A stretch of DNA of 64,000 bases from Eretmocerus hayati (Eukaryota; Arthropoda; Insecta; Hymenoptera; Aphelinidae). The stretch is from the NCBI GenBank assembly GCA_029851415.1, contig CM056744.1, positions 98,365,338-98,429,337 of the forward strand. The letters run 5' to 3'. The notes below the pieces were generated by a model. It was not told the origin of the DNA. It did not search any database and saw only the letters and a program-made list of their open reading frames with translations. Within the stretch, counting starts at the first letter, position 1; every line of letters begins with the position of its first letter. Positions 1 to 13,525 of this stretch are shown here, one piece after another. A program made the translations under genes and the position numbers.

Positions 1-389
1 TCCAGAGTTGGCCACTAGAGGCTCTGGGGTGCTCTGGGCTAGATCGACGCTGGCTCATAGCTTCTCAGAAGAAGGAAGACTGACTCCGCCTCCTTTATCC
101 CCTCTCGTAGTAGGTGAAAAATGTCAAAGTAGTGTGCGTGTCACATTCAATCTCCGTAATGCTAACGCGATCCACGCCTCTTACGCACACGAGCGTCCCG
201 GTTTCGTGTCGGTGAAGCCTTAGCCCAGAGCCTAGTAGCGCCTCTCGTGGAAAATATGTCGTTACTGTATCCTGGCTAGCTCTGGCTTTCGGACCGAGTT
301 TACTCTCCTTCTCTCTACCCTCCCTAGCCTATGCTTATACACAGGGCAAAAATTGGAGAAAAGAACATCGCGCACTTTCTGTCGAGGCA

Positions 390-684
390 CTTAGGAAGCC
401 AAGAAAATTTCCTTCAAAGTGACCACTTGGTAAAGTCAATTTCATCAATTTGGCTCGGAGTTACAGCCTACAAAAGATGAAGCTTCAGCTCGAGTGCATC
501 AATAGGCAAACGATACATCGGGCCAGAGATCGTGCCCGGATTTTCCTATTGTCGCGGTGTCTCCGATCCACCTCTTCTTGGTTATCGAGATTCGGTGGTC
601 TTTCAAACGTTGTAGCTCCGAGCCAAATTGATGAAATTGACTTTGCCAAGTGGTCATTTTGAAGGAAATTTTCTTGGCTTCCCA
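390..684. repeat. fold-back / MITE-like inverted repeat
   Basis: Left arm about 390-468 (GGAAGCCAAGAAAATTTCCT...) recurs as its reverse complement at about 604-684 with only scattered mismatches. The spacer is about 135 bases. No coding capacity and no obvious target duplication; probably a non-autonomous DNA element. Confidence 0.75.
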
Positions 685-712
685 ATGGAATTGGTTCTAA
701 CAGTCCAAATTC

Positions 713-726
713 CTGCGCATGCGCAG
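713..726. promoter_or_regulatory. NRF-1/ewg-type palindrome CTGCGCATGCGCAG
   Basis: A perfect 14-bp palindrome containing the NRF-1 consensus TGCGCATGCGCA. It lies about 1 kb upstream of the PIG-A start. Function as a regulatory site is inference. Confidence 0.3.
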
Positions 727-1503
727 TAAACAGACGATTTCAAACTGCCTAAAAAATAGGTTTGCGAAAATTTGAAGAAACAGGCCTTAGACGTGGGAAA
801 AGGAAATCGGGACCACTTTTTTCTGGAAGAACACAAAATTTTACATCAAATATGTGATTTTCAAAAATTGAAAAAAATGGGCAACTGAGAAACTCACTGT
901 TTAGTGATTTTTACACTTTTGCTCGTACAGGCTGCCCATAACCCCAAAAGCAACTTTTCAATAGCGATTTTGATAGGTTTTTGAAAGACCTTTCGAATGC
1001 CGCAAGCCGCATATCTTTATCTGGGAGCAAACTCGACTTATTCGCATTTTAGTGCAAAAAAGCTGCTAGAATTTTAAGAAAATGTATTTTACTTCATTTT
1101 CGAAAATTCTCGCCATGGGACCAAAAAATTTTTTTGGGACCCCATAGGTAGTGAAAAGTTCATATTTTGTACCATAGAATCGAATAAGAATGTTTACAAA
1201 AGGATCTGAGACATGGCCCTTTTTCGTGGGTCGCTTTCGCGTGGAACTACTCATATGTGGCTTATCAGCCTTATCATATGACTTATATCTATGACCATGA
1301 CACATAGGTAATATATATAACTAGGGAGGGTATATACATAGAGGTAGTACAGATAGAGCACGCTATAGGTATAGGCCTCGGGCCTCGCTGTAAAGTGGAA
1401 ATGTCCGAGTAGGGAAGTGGACAGAAGATATGATCGGCTGCGTGTTAGCGAGTATCGTCTCCCGCGACCCAAAGCACACCAAAGCATGGATAAGCTATAT
1501 AAC

Positions 1504-1510
1504 TATAAAA
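1504..1510 (+). promoter_or_regulatory. possible TATA box of PIG-A
   Basis: TATAAAA lies about 250 bases upstream of the PIG-A start codon, with another TATA-rich stretch at about 1493. Promoter assignment is inference only; no initiator could be fixed. Confidence 0.25.
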
Positions 1511-1762
1511 CATTGTCAGGTACCACTTGGTTTGTTTACTTTTTCCTCCAGAGTGTTCAGTTCAGGACCAGGTGTTCACTGTGTTCATCAGTCTTTTCAG
1601 TCTCTGCTTGCCTTGTTATTTAGTCTTTCGGTAGTCTTCGGTGTTCATGCGGCTCATAAAGATCACAATGTTGAAATCAACGTGAACACGTGCAACTTTT
1701 ATCCGATAAATCAACTTGTCAAATTGAAATAAAGAATTTTGCGGTAAAATTATGCTCGAGCA

Positions 1763-3679
1763 ATGGATTTCCAGAGACACAAAATATGGTAAGTTTTGTG
1801 AATTTCTTAGAAAGTCGTTCATAACCCAACATGATGGACGTCATCTAGACAAATTCTCAATTTCCAGCATGGTGTCGGATTTTTTTTACCCGAACATGGG
1901 TGGAGTGGAAGAGCACATTTTCAATTTGTCTCAGTGTCTCCTTGCTCGAGGCCATAAGGTTGTCGTTCTCACACATTCCTACGGTAACAGGGTTGGAATT
2001 CGATACATGACGAATGGCCTCAAAGTTTACTACCTGCCTATCAAAGTCTTCTACAACCAGTGTGTGTTGCCAACAATGATCTGCTCAATTCCTTTGATTC
2101 GATACATCTTCATCAGGGAACAAATCCAAATAATTCATGGTCACTCTGCCTTTTCTGCCTTGGCTCATGAGGGTATGCTCGTGGGCCGTCTCATGGGATT
2201 AAAGGTAAATGTAGTTCTTGCTAATTATCAAAAAGATGAATATAGGCCAGTACATGGTAGTATAGAAGTGATAGAATTTATGTAGATATTATGATTTTGA
2301 GTCAATAATGCAACTAACTTACATGAACAAATTTTCAGACTGTCTTTACAGATCATTCATTATTTGGTTTTGCCGATGCCTCTGCAGTTTTAACAAACAA
2401 GTTACTAGAGATATCATTGGCAGACTGTGATCACTGCATATGTGTATCGCACACTGGAAAAGAGAATACAGTATTGAGAGCCAAGGTTCGCAAAGAGAGA
2501 GTTTCAGTCATACCTAATGCTGTAGATACTGCCTTATTTACACCTGATGTTAGCAAAAGAAACCAAAATTGTAGTAGGTCACTTCTATCCTCTTCCTACT
2601 CCTGTTCTATCTCTCAAGTAATTCCTCTCACAATCAAATCTTATTCTTTCATTTTTAGTTACCATTGTTGTAGTCTCTCGATTAGTGTATCGTAAGGGTG
2701 TTGACTTTCTGGCTTGCATCATCCCAGAAATATGCTCCCGATATGAAAATGTTCATTTTCTCATTGGAGGTGATGGTCCGAAAAGGTGGCTTATAGAGGA
2801 GATAAGAGAGAGAAACCTTTTGCAGCATAGAGTTACACTTTTGGGAAGTTTAGAACATTCTCAAGTAAAGCATGTACTGAACAAGGGTCATATATTTTTG
2901 AACACTAGTCTCACAGAAGCTTATTGCATGGCAATTGTTGAAGCTGCATCATGCGGGTAATGTATAATCAATGTTCATTTCTGTCTCTAAAAACATGAGT
3001 TCCAACTTTGAAATACTATCTTAAATTCTATCAATGCACACATTATGGTGCCTATGATTGATCTGTCCATTGCTAATTTTGTTATAGCTTACAAGTTGTT
3101 TCAACCAAAGTTGGCGGTATTCCCGAGGTCTTACCTCCAGATCTCATTTACCTAGTTGAACCAAATGTTCCTGCTCTAATTGATGGACTGGAGCAAGCTT
3201 TATCAGATTTGAAAATTGGTAAAGTTATTGACCCTATGGAGGTTCATCAGAGGATTGGTTCATTCTACAACTGGCACAATGTGACCAAAAGAACGGAAAT
3301 AGTTTATATGAGTGTCAGAAATATGAAGAAACGAGATTTAGGAAGGCAGCTGTCCAGTTATGTCCAGAGCGGCGTCTTGCCGTATCTTCTGCTTGTTTCT
3401 TGGTGCTACATTGTGCTCCAATTTTTAGAGTACTTTGTTCCTAGAAAGGTTTGCACTCTGATTGATCATTTTATGTCCGACGGATAATGTTGACAATCTC
3501 GAACGAATTGAAAAATATTCAAAAAATGTTATCTTCAAATGACATGGAAAAGAGCAAGTGAATCAATAGTACTAATATTCATTTCATTTTTCTTACAGTA
3601 CATCGACATTGCAAAAGACTACAATTGCATGAACTCCAAGAAAACGGAACGAGAATCAAACAAGACTGATCTTAATTGA
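1763..3679 (+). CDS. PIGA: PIG-A, GPI-GlcNAc transferase catalytic subunit (6 coding exons)
   Basis: Catalytic GT4-family glycosyltransferase that adds GlcNAc to phosphatidylinositol, the first step of GPI-anchor synthesis at the ER cytosolic face. Exons: 1763-1788, 1868-2204, 2339-2570, 2659-2956, 3088-3448, 3599-3679; phases agree and give 444 aa, close to the usual PIG-A length. The start is set by splicing: the ATG at 1763 gives MDFQRHKI, and the junction codon TGC then yields the conserved [11 protein letters not shown] block. Further evidence is GGVEEH near the N-terminus, [13 protein letters not shown], the EX7E motif within [18 protein letters not shown] (about aa 283-298), and a C-terminal hydrophobic segment (about aa 393-414) expected to be the ER anchor. 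An upstream ATG at 1752 opens a longer frame only by reading through the first intron (GTAAGT...CAG). Family identity is near certain; exon edges are inferred. Confidence 0.95.
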
Positions 3680-5929
3680 TGAGTGAATGATTCCCAGTTC
3701 CGGTTGGCACCAAACCTTCAACCTTGGAATTTTTTAAACATTCCATGTTTTTATTACAAAATCATGCGAGAACAAGTTTGAACAAATATAGTTTGATGAA
3801 CAAAGATTTCGATTCTATAGCTATATGAACGTGAAAGTTTCACCAAGAAACGCATTTTAGTCTAGTCCTTTGTACTTTCTAATGTGCATGGAAAAGTAGG
3901 GTGAAATTATTGGTAGGAAAATTTTTGATTTTTACCTTTTACATCAGTGTTCTCGATATCGCAGTTGTTTATTAATAATTGTAATGACAGACCTACTCAA
4001 GATGTCGACTCTTATGTTTCAGTTCCACAAACCGTTTTTGCTGGAAACAGTCAGTTGATATTTTGTAAATAGTGTGCTATTCATTCCAAGAATGCAGTTA
4101 CTTAGTGGGAACGAGTTTCTACGTCTCGACATAGTTTTTTTATTTCTGATGTTGCAGATTATATGATAGCATAAGTATCTCATCAAATTTATTCGATTGT
4201 TAATATTGACTCTCATCTTTTGATTCTTTATGAATGTTCAAGTAATTATTGCTAACTATAAAAGTCCTTGATAATTGAATCGCAAATCATGTGTAAACAA
4301 ACTGTTGAATCTGTAAAGATGGTTGAACAATAAATTATTGTATTTTCATCACTAACTTGGACTTGAATTATTTATTCGACTTGGTGCTACTTAAACATTT
4401 CAGGGAGCTCAATTTTGGATTCCAGAAAACCAGATCGAAAATATAATAATGTTTATTCTGCCGAATAGCAAGATACATTCAGTAATAATAATGATGATAA
4501 TGATACTATTAAAGATAATATTGATACAATATCAATCATTCATCTTCGTCGCTTCAATCACCACTGTTATTGTACATTTGATTTTTACACATAAATCTTT
4601 CTGAATTAAAGATCGATGACTATTCTTCCTAAGAATTTCGAGAAAACTCAACGATCTTTAGTTTAACAACTTTACAATATTTCAAACGAACGGACTCCGC
4701 GTGAAAATCGAAGTATTCTATAAAGTCCTAAGGCTCGCAATGCCAGACGTCGATTTCCGACGAGGTTGTTTCCAAGTTCTCTTCTGATCACAACAAGAAC
4801 TGATTTCGTCGATTTTTTATATGTGACTGTCGTATGTACATGTCATAGGAATCGGAAACTAATTTTACGCATTCAAACGATTTTACACTCACACGTTCGA
4901 CTCTCAACTTATAAGATACTTCTAACAATTAATTAAATTTGACTGGGACATGCACGTAGTCATTCCTTATTCTTGAAAGGGTGAGATAGCATCTTTAAAC
5001 TTTGTGGTCTTAACACAGCTTTTTGGCATGACGTAGAGTCGAAAGATTAGTAATGAAGATACACACATGATCCAACTCCGCGAACAAGGCAGAAATTCGT
5101 AGAGCAAAGGCTGATACAAACTGTTGAAGAACAAATACTATCAAATGTTTGACGAAAAAGACAATGAGTTGTGGCAAGTTCAAGTCAATGAAGTACAAGT
5201 CCAGATATTAACGCGTACAATAATACAAAATAGAATTCACACGATATGCTATTCATCGCAAATGTATAACTTTGAAAGAAAACAAATGGAATACTAAATC
5301 ATATCACTGAAATGTCACTGTAATTTCATCATCGAGATAAAATGACAACCATACACATTAGAATAGTAACATCAACATCTGCTTTGCAAAAATTAGCGGC
5401 TCTTTCGGATGTGTATTTATTGGTTCGAGTGCCATGATTCGCGTTATTTTAGTTCATGCCCCAGGATGGATAATTTGCAGTTGAAATGTTCACTAACAAC
5501 CGAATACTCATATTTTCTGAACGGAAGAGTTGAGAGATGAAACTCTCGATGAGAATCAAAAAATAGCGTCAATCTAACTACCTGTATACTTTTCTCGATA
5601 TAATGCTCTGCAATAATCTAACAAATAATTAATGCGCATATGCATGTATCGTCCGAGATGATTTTTACAAATGAATGCAAATTGTTCAATCGAAGTGAAA
5701 GATACTGCACTCTCTCGACATTTTTCAAATCCAAGAATAGATTTATGACACTCCGTTTAAGTTTTCACAGAAAATCTTCATGGTTAGCGGAGTATCATTG
5801 TCGAGAATGCTAAAATCTTGTCTGGGACAGCATGCGAGAAAAAATGGATAATAAATTCTCGCAAAGGATGAACTGATGCGTGAAAGTTCTTCTTTGAGAT
5901 GAAAAAATTGAGATCTGAAAAACTCTCGT
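3680..5929. other. convergent 3' regions of PIG-A and GIGYF
   Basis: No coding exon beyond those annotated. AT-rich sequence that should hold the PIG-A 3' UTR on the plus strand and the GIGYF 3' UTR on the minus strand. Confidence 0.5.
4329..4334 (+). terminator. candidate PIG-A poly(A) signal
   Basis: AATAAA about 650 bases after the PIG-A stop in an AT-rich stretch. On the opposite strand, TTTATT at about 4366 and 4450 would read as AATAAA for the convergent GIGYF transcript, so the two 3' ends may nearly abut. Confidence 0.4.
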
Positions 5930-8900
5930 TCAAACGCCTTCTGCATAGTCACGATCTCCAACATTAATCCGATCTGGAGCTGACATGACACTAAAACCGA
6001 GCATTTTGCTATCTACTTTGTACATTTTCCCCTTTTTTGGTTTTTTGGATTTGCTCTGAAAATTTAAAAATGATCAAATTAGTGATGTAATTAACTGTCA
6101 TGCCTTAGACTATCGTTCTACTAGGTATATGAGGATGATTTTCACTTTTCATTCGAAAGAAATTCAAGTGGGAAAAACCCGATTTTAATCAATTTTACAA
6201 TTCAGAATTTTTTTAGATAAAATATCGAGGTGTTAATCATTTCTAAGACTAGCACGCTTGATGTCCCAATCTTTCAATTGAAACATAATCAAGATCATCA
6301 TGCTCGGGTGAAAATTGCTATTTGAAACTCTTTGAGTTATATTGGAGAATAAATACCTTTACTTCTTGGAATTCTGTTGAAGCATTGGGATTTACAGCAG
6401 GAGCTGGTTTACATAAATCATCCGCCTGTGTTTGAGGTCGTTGCGCTGATTTCCATTTGCTTCTTTTCTCCAAAAACTGCTTGGCAAATTCTGAGCTCTG
6501 CTTGGTATCACCCAAATACATTCGAATGTATTCTTTTACTTCATAAGCTGCTTCAATATCACGTAAGAAACCAATAAAGGTAGGAACTGCAAGGAATTCA
6601 AAGCTTTTTGAGAATTCCATATACGTTATGGGGTCATTGAGTCCAATAAATTATTGTTGTTAACTGTTTACAGTATTGCAAGACCGTAACTTGAATAGAA
6701 AAAAGTGTCTGTATTGTGATGGTTAATCTGACCTGATAATGAGAATTATTATACTCACTATCGACTGTAACTTGAAGTCCAGTCAAAGCTTTATTACACC
6801 ATTGGGTGAAATCATCAGTCTTGGCAGTGTTCTGTTCAAATATTTTCTTCACTAATTCCTCTTCTTTCTTATTTTTACTTTTAGCAGTCTTGTTATTTTG
6901 CTGCTGTTGCTGTTGAGACAATGCTTTAGCAGCTGTTTGTTGCTGTTGTTTTGATGCTTGCTTGGCCACGGTATTAGCAACTTTCGCAGCAACAGTGTTG
7001 GCATTACTTTTGGGAGCTGGATCATCCCAGAAGCCAGCATACGTCTGGCTACTCATGAGAAGTTCGTCAATTTCAGCAGCAGACTTCAACTGGTTGGCTT
7101 TTTCTTTTTCCAACCGTTCTCTTTCTTGTTGCTTGAATAAGAATATATACAGTTGAAAGAAATATCTCAGTGAGATCATAGAAAGAATTTGTTGAAGAAT
7201 TTCTAATAGCTGGGTGAATCTTTGACGGCAAGATCTTCGGTAGAAAAGAATATGATTCTTACCTTAACCTTTGCAATTCTTTCTTGCTCTTCTTGCTGTA
7301 TTTGAGTTAGACTCTTGACTTGATTGGGAGTACTAACAGGAGCAACTTTTTCGGCCCATTTGAACTGCAAACGCTTCGCCGAGTCCGTCAAGGCTTCTTG
7401 AGCTGCTTCAGCCGCTTTTTGCTGAGCCAAACGTTGTTGTTGCAAAAGTTGCTGTAGCCGGATCTCCTCCTGGAATTCATTTTTTATTCAATTTCATAGA
7501 TCTAGCAACTACTAATATAGATGACAAGGTAAATTGTGATGATGAGAAATCATGTTTCTGGAGCTGCGAGAACGAGTAAATTGAAACTCACAGCTTTCTT
7601 TTCTCTTTCAAGTCTTTGGATCTCAGCAAGAGAAGCTTGAGCAGTTGGTGGAGGAGCTGGAGGAGCTTGAGCCCACGGAGCTTTACTGCGTTCTTGTAAT
7701 TTTCGTAGCGCCTCTGCTTCTCGTCGTCTTTGTTCGGCTTTTCTTGCTTGCTCCTCTGCCTCGGCTTTCTTGCGGGCTTCCTCCTCTTTCCTGAGATTCA
7801 CAATCAAATACTTCATCATTCTCAATACTGATCGATTATTATTTTTTCGTAATATTTTAGAAATACGTCCCGATTTTCAAGGAAAGTGGGATTACTTGAT
7901 AAGCTTGAAATAAACAACGGCATCAAGTGACATCTTGGAAAACTCCAGAGCCTCAAAATCCTTCGAAATTCTCTCATACACTCGAACTAGAGAGTCTCAA
8001 ATTCCAAATCTTAAATCCCATGTGATTGCAAACTAAGTTTTGTAAGCTCGGTACGTGATGGAAAATATAAATAAGAAGCACAATTATTAGCGATTTTAAA
8101 CACTGATGAAATCAATTTTACCTCAACTTTTCTTCTTCTTGTTTCCTCTGCTCTTCTTCAATCTTCTTGCGTTTCTCTTCCTCTTTTTTGAGCTTCTCTT
8201 CTTGCCTCTTCAACTCATCGCGCTTCCTCTTTTCTTCCTCTTGTTTCTTTCGATTCGCTTCCTCGTCATGTTTACGTTTCTCTTCGCGCTTCTTCTCATC
8301 CTCTTTCCGTTTCTTTTCCTCAACCTTTCTCAACTCTTCATCCTTAATACGTTTCTCTTCATCTTTCCGTCTTTTCTCTTCATCTCGTTTTTTCCTTTCA
8401 TTTTCTTCTTTTTTGTGAGCTTCTTCCAAGCTCTTCATTCTCGTAAGCTCCTCCTCCTGTTGACGTTTCATACGATCATGTTCAGCCTGTTGGCGTTCTA
8501 TTTCTTCTTTCATTCTATTCTCCTCTTTTTTCTTCTCTTCTTGAATCTTCAGATTTTGCTCCTCCTGAAATGAGTTTAATATTTGAGTAGTAAAATTTTC
8601 GCAAACACTTTTTTGACATTTCAGAAGTGAACTTACAAGTATTTGTTGTTCAGTCTTCATCTCTTTAGGATGTATGTCCCACAACGATCCCGAAATCTGT
8701 CCTGGTGGTATGGTCGGTTGAATCGCTCCAACCTAGAATGAAGTAAGAATCGTGAGTCTACTGACACAAGATAGTGAAAAAAAAAAAAATGAATGCAACT
8801 TTTGGGTTCACAAGTCTCACCTGTGACATCCAGCTTTGCGCATTGAATGCCGTGCTGAGATGAGGAGGCGGCTGATGCCATACCGAATCTAACTGTGGCT

Positions 8901-11900
8901 GAGGCGGTGCTTGTTGCTGCTGTTGCTGCATGTGACCGTTGCTGATTCCCAACTGTCTGAGCCATGACTTGATAGGATTGTCTTCTTGCGGAGGTGGCTG
9001 AGGCTGTGGCGGCGTGGGTTGCGGCATAGGAGGCAAATTTCTCATGCCACTCATCTGCTGCATCAACTGTTGAATCGGATCGATAGGCGTCGAACCCGAT
9101 AACTGCTGCGCTGGATTCACTACGTGAGGACTAGGCGGCGCTACGTGACCAACAGTATCCGCTTGCGTCTTGGCAGCCTGCACACAATGGAAAAAATTGA
9201 GTTAATTCTAAATAACAAACAAACCTGAGCTTCTCAACTACTACAAACTTCACAAAATTCAGCACTTTCAGACTTGCTACGCATTACTAGGAATCGATAT
9301 CACTGAATCATTTCCAACTAAAAAAAATCACCTGTTGTAACTGAGGGAAGAGTTGTAACACCGAGTTGGAAGGTGACGGCACACTTTGCGACATGCTTGG
9401 CATGAACGAGTTAGGCATGACTTGCTGGGGCTGCGACTGAGACATGTCCACAATTTCTGGGTCAATCGAGTGCATGTATTGCAGTACCAGCTGATTCTGC
9501 TCCACCGGGCTAAGATTCTGCCAATGATCTGACTGTGATAATTTGGTGATGGCAGTTGCTCGCAGCTGCTTAAACAGGAGCTGTTGATTCTGAAGTAAAC
9601 GATACTGCTGATACTGGTACAGCAGCATTGGATCCTCCATTATACCAGGCTTTGATATGCCAGCACTAGCTGCTAGACTAGCTGGACTTAAACCAGGCAC
9701 ATTCGGCGACATAAGAGAATCCGAAATCTGAAAAAGTAAATATGTCAAAGTTTAAATGACTATAAATTCCTTTCATTGTCTTATTCCTTGGATAAAACAA
9801 ATGACCTAAGACAATAATTGAGGCGTACTGAAAAATACAAAAAAGAACTACGGTATTAGCTGGGATGATCTATTGGAATGCACAAGGCCGTTATGTTTTG
9901 TAGATCTTCACTAGTATCTTGACAAGTTATGGAAAGTGATCTGAAATACTAACCTTCAAGGGTGGGAACTTTGTGCCTGGACTGAAAGGTACCACGCCAC
10001 AAAGATTGATCAAATCTCCAAGCGTGGTATACCTTTCATCACAAGTCCTCCTCACGAGAAGATTGGTAGCAAAATAACCCTGTTTATGCCATTCGGCCAT
10101 CTCGCTGGCAAGGAACGGCCCTTGTACCTCACCCTGCGGATCCCGATAGAACCACTTTTCGAGCACAACCGACGTCGATTGCACGATCGACGCGGATTCG
10201 TGCATCTTTTGTCCAACAACCGATGACGATAACATGCCCGGAGCTGGAGGAAGCTTCTCGCCATCGATGAGCTTGGCAACTTCCTCTTCCATTCGATCCA
10301 AGTTGTCAGCTTCAGATTTGAGCTTGTCATCCGACTGATCGATCACACTAGAAGCCATACTTGTTGCCAGTTGTCGCTGCTGCTGCTGTGACACTTTCTG
10401 CGACACTTGTTGAGCAGTTGTCTTGTTTCTGTCAGGATCCGCTACTTTACGAGAATCCATTCTGGCAACTTCCTCCAACTTGCCTGTGACCTTCTTTGAC
10501 TTATTTGGCTCATCCACTTTTTTCGGGCTGTCAGTCTTGGATTTTACTTTCACCGTTGATACTAAAAAGTTTGAATAATTTTTGAATAGATTTCTTGTAA
10601 GATTCGAAGCCTTTAATAAAAAATAAAAAAAATTGAAAAAATACACGCACACAACTCCAAATTTTGGGTACTCCAGCAACATTCTCTGACACTCAGAATC
10701 TTTCGAGATGAACATTGAACGTGAAGTAATGACGTATAGTTTGGATGGACCCAAGGATAAATCTCATTCTTATCAGACATACCACGGTAAAACAACGAAA
10801 TCAAATGAGCAAAACGTGAATCAAGTATAACAAAATCGAAACCAATTTTTTAGATCTTTCGAAGACGTGTGACCTTTAATCGTAAGTGAAACCATGTTCT
10901 TTCTGGGATAGTTCGACTCACCATTGGCTGACGTTTGAGAATTTATGGGCTTGCTCTGTTCCACGATTTTCGGTTTTTCCCTCTTTTGAGACTGTTGCAG
11001 TTGTGTATGTGGCACTTGATGTTGATGAGCTTCCAACGCAGGTGCAGGCCTCTTCACCAAGTTGGGACTACCAGGCGGCGAGCTTATAGGCGAGAGGCTG
11101 CGCCGCAACTCTTTGTCCTCGTGCATGGACTTGGATCTCTCGCCGTTTAGTGGACGTTCACCTGGCGGCTGTTGCTGCTTCAAGCGCATCCCTGGAGCAG
11201 CTGTGAAATTACCGGGCGGCGGCTGAGACCTGGCGAAACCCGGCGCAATGGCCGCGATTGCCGAACTACCCTCGGACAACCGCCGCGAGCGGGGTCCTCG
11301 TCTCCTGGTTCGTTCACCTTCAAGGTCGTCCTCGTCATCCGAGTAGACGCCGTGAAAGGCACCCGCAGCGTCAAAGCTGCCGCCGCCCTCGTTCATGCTG
11401 TCCACCGCCCTGAAAGGATCCCTGCTAATACAGTATGATTTTTTGACAGCATTCAACCTTGGTCTTAGGTATTTTGATTGGAGAATCTCAGATAGGTTTT
11501 TTTCGCTCTCGGTCGGGTTTTCAGCACGACGCTCGAGGTTGTCACAGAGCTTTTCAGCATCGATGCGACAGCCGAACATTCTAATTGGGCTAACACTCAT
11601 CATTGGTTTTTTAGAGAAAAGTTGGTGAATCAATTTGTTTCATCAAAGAAGACGAAAAGGCGTTGCAGAGAAAAATTCGGTTGTAGACAATCTAAGACAA
11701 GTGACAGTTAAAGATGTTCATCGAAAATCGATTCATGATTTTACGGATGAATAACGCAGAATCTCATCTCACGATTCCATGAAGCAGACGTAATTTTTTT
11801 CGAAATGAGTAGAACCATTCGCACAACCGCCGATGTCTGAAGTGACAAACAGAATATGAGCAGCTCTTTCAATTAGCGATACATTAATGAGATAATAATT

Positions 11901-13510
11901 ACCATTCCGGCAGGTTGTCATGCTCGTGATGATTCAGACGGCCTCTGCGGATGGGGGGTGGATGAGGGTCAAAAGCTCTGTTATTGCCTTTGTGATCCCA
12001 ACGATCCCCTCTTTTTTCTTCATCGATGTCTACTCTTTCACCCCTTTCTTTTTCAGCATCGCGCCAACTACTTTTAACTGTGAAATTAATATTCACGTTA
12101 GATGGGAAAGACCGATTCCATTACGTTCATCTGTATCATTAGCCTTGAGTAGATCAACTTGAAGCAGCTTGAATTACGAGTGGTGTCCGCGTTGATCTTG
12201 TGATTGACACTCCTGGTCACATTGAAAATACGCGCACAAATCAACCGTAATTAGAACGAGCTGAAATGAAATCATCACGAGCGACTAGATTATGTAGGTA
12301 TTGAAGATCTGAACAAAGATTGCACAGAAAAATGTTGAGGTGTGAAAGTAACTCCTGATATAACTAAGATGCACATTTACTTTTCTTGATCACAAGTATG
12401 AAACGTCCTTGAACAATCTTGCATCTCATTGAGCAAATTTTAAAGAAAAAATGAACTATAACAGCAGTCTCCGTATGAGAATTCTAAAATTCAGGATCTT
12501 TGAACAGTAATATGACATTACCCCATTTTTCGCCTCTTGCATTCCTCTCTTGCATTCTCCAACCATCATCCTCCTCACCACCTCGATGACGTCTCCAATT
12601 ACTTTCCATTAAAGAACTACCACTGGCACCGCGATTTAATTCCTTTCTGGGACTGGTGGAGCCATTCCATTCAATGGGATCCACCCCATTTCGTTCTGAC
12701 CAGACTCGTTCATTTGGTTGTCTATCGAATGCTCTGGTTCGTGTCTGAATTGGAAAGTTGATTGTGAATCATCTTACAAGACGATGAAGATGATATTATT
12801 AAATGAAGAAATCAATTACTGGATATGGTTGTGACTCGATTCTTGGAGGATCTCCTATTTCGTCAAAACCACCAACACCACGGTAGTGAGGGACAACTCT
12901 GCCAGTTCTGCCCCTTCCGCCACGATCAACACTACCACCTCTGCCACGACCAATGCTAGTTGACACCCCACCAGTCCACAAACGCTATACAAAGCAAATT
13001 CAACTTGAATCACTCCATGCACACTGGGGCTTATGAAATTAAGAATTGTGCTAGTAAATTCATAAATGAAACGAGCAAGCGTGACACCATTGATCGAATT
13101 CTTGTCATAACTGCTCTTGTCACAGTACACTCTAATGAAATAAGCATTGATAGTAACTAATCACTCACTGATTCATCCTCTGTCATCTCTGTGAGAGCAA
13201 GTGGCAGTTGAGTTGATGGTACGTATAGCCCTGTGAGGCCAGTCAATGGCTCTGGAGGCTTGTAAGTGCGATTGAACAAGGCAAGCATTTCTTCTCTGCC
13301 ATATCTATGTTCTGCCAGCTGATATCGCTGAGGTGTGAGGCCTATACCTCCACCCCCGCCTCCAGTATTACATCCATCTCCTGCCAAATTGCGTAACCTG
13401 GAAAACACCACACTGCAGTTCCACAAATTCCACATCTACCCTCTACTCGTCCAACTAATGTGGTGTAAGATTACATACCATTCTGGTCCAAATTTGAGAG
13501 AATCCGTCAT
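5930..13510 (-). CDS. Gigyf: GIGYF, GRB10-interacting GYF protein (16 coding exons)
   Basis: Translational repressor scaffold that links the cap-binding protein 4EHP to decay factors in the cytoplasm. Exons in transcription order: 13510-13479, 13397-13169, 12984-12820, 12744-12522, 12077-11903, 11421-10922, 10561-9954, 9727-9332, 9177-8821, 8732-8637, 8564-8122, 7790-7592, 7469-7263, 7131-6759, 6586-6357, 6055-5930; phases agree and give 1452 aa. Visible in order: N-terminus [16 protein letters not shown]; 4EHP-binding-type motif [11 protein letters not shown] (about aa 42-52; first Tyr of the usual YXY is His); RGRG patch; PEW plus [11 protein letters not shown] (about aa 273-297, the region that contacts DDX6 in homologues); GYF domain (about aa 575-637, [16 protein letters not shown]); Q-rich blocks; charged coiled coil (about aa 928-1210); and C-terminal [12 protein letters not shown]...YIRMYLGD and [16 protein letters not shown] blocks. 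Length is between those of human and fly homologues. No breaks seen. Confidence 0.95.
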
Positions 13511-13525
13511 GATGCCGGTAGTACT

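Larger units (their letters stand above)
1..1500. other. upstream region of PIG-A, no gene seen
   Basis: No coding exon is recognisable. The first 260 bases carry a weak inverted similarity between about 10-45 and 220-257 (the CTCTGGGCTA motif and its complement). A clear fold-back element lies at about 390-683 and is annotated separately. The rest is low-complexity AT-rich DNA. Confidence 0.5.

Noticed and set aside
1..260. rRNA or tRNA-derived sequence in the GC-richer first bases
   Set aside because: No conserved RNA gene motif or cloverleaf could be found.
1752..2285. Single-exon start of PIG-A at the ATG at 1752
   Set aside because: It reads through a good 79-base intron and gives an unlikely N-terminus; the ATG at 1763 with splicing restores the conserved family start.
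8106..8573. 155-codon Phe/Leu-rich frame on the plus strand
   Set aside because: It is the antisense shadow of the charged coiled-coil exons of GIGYF.
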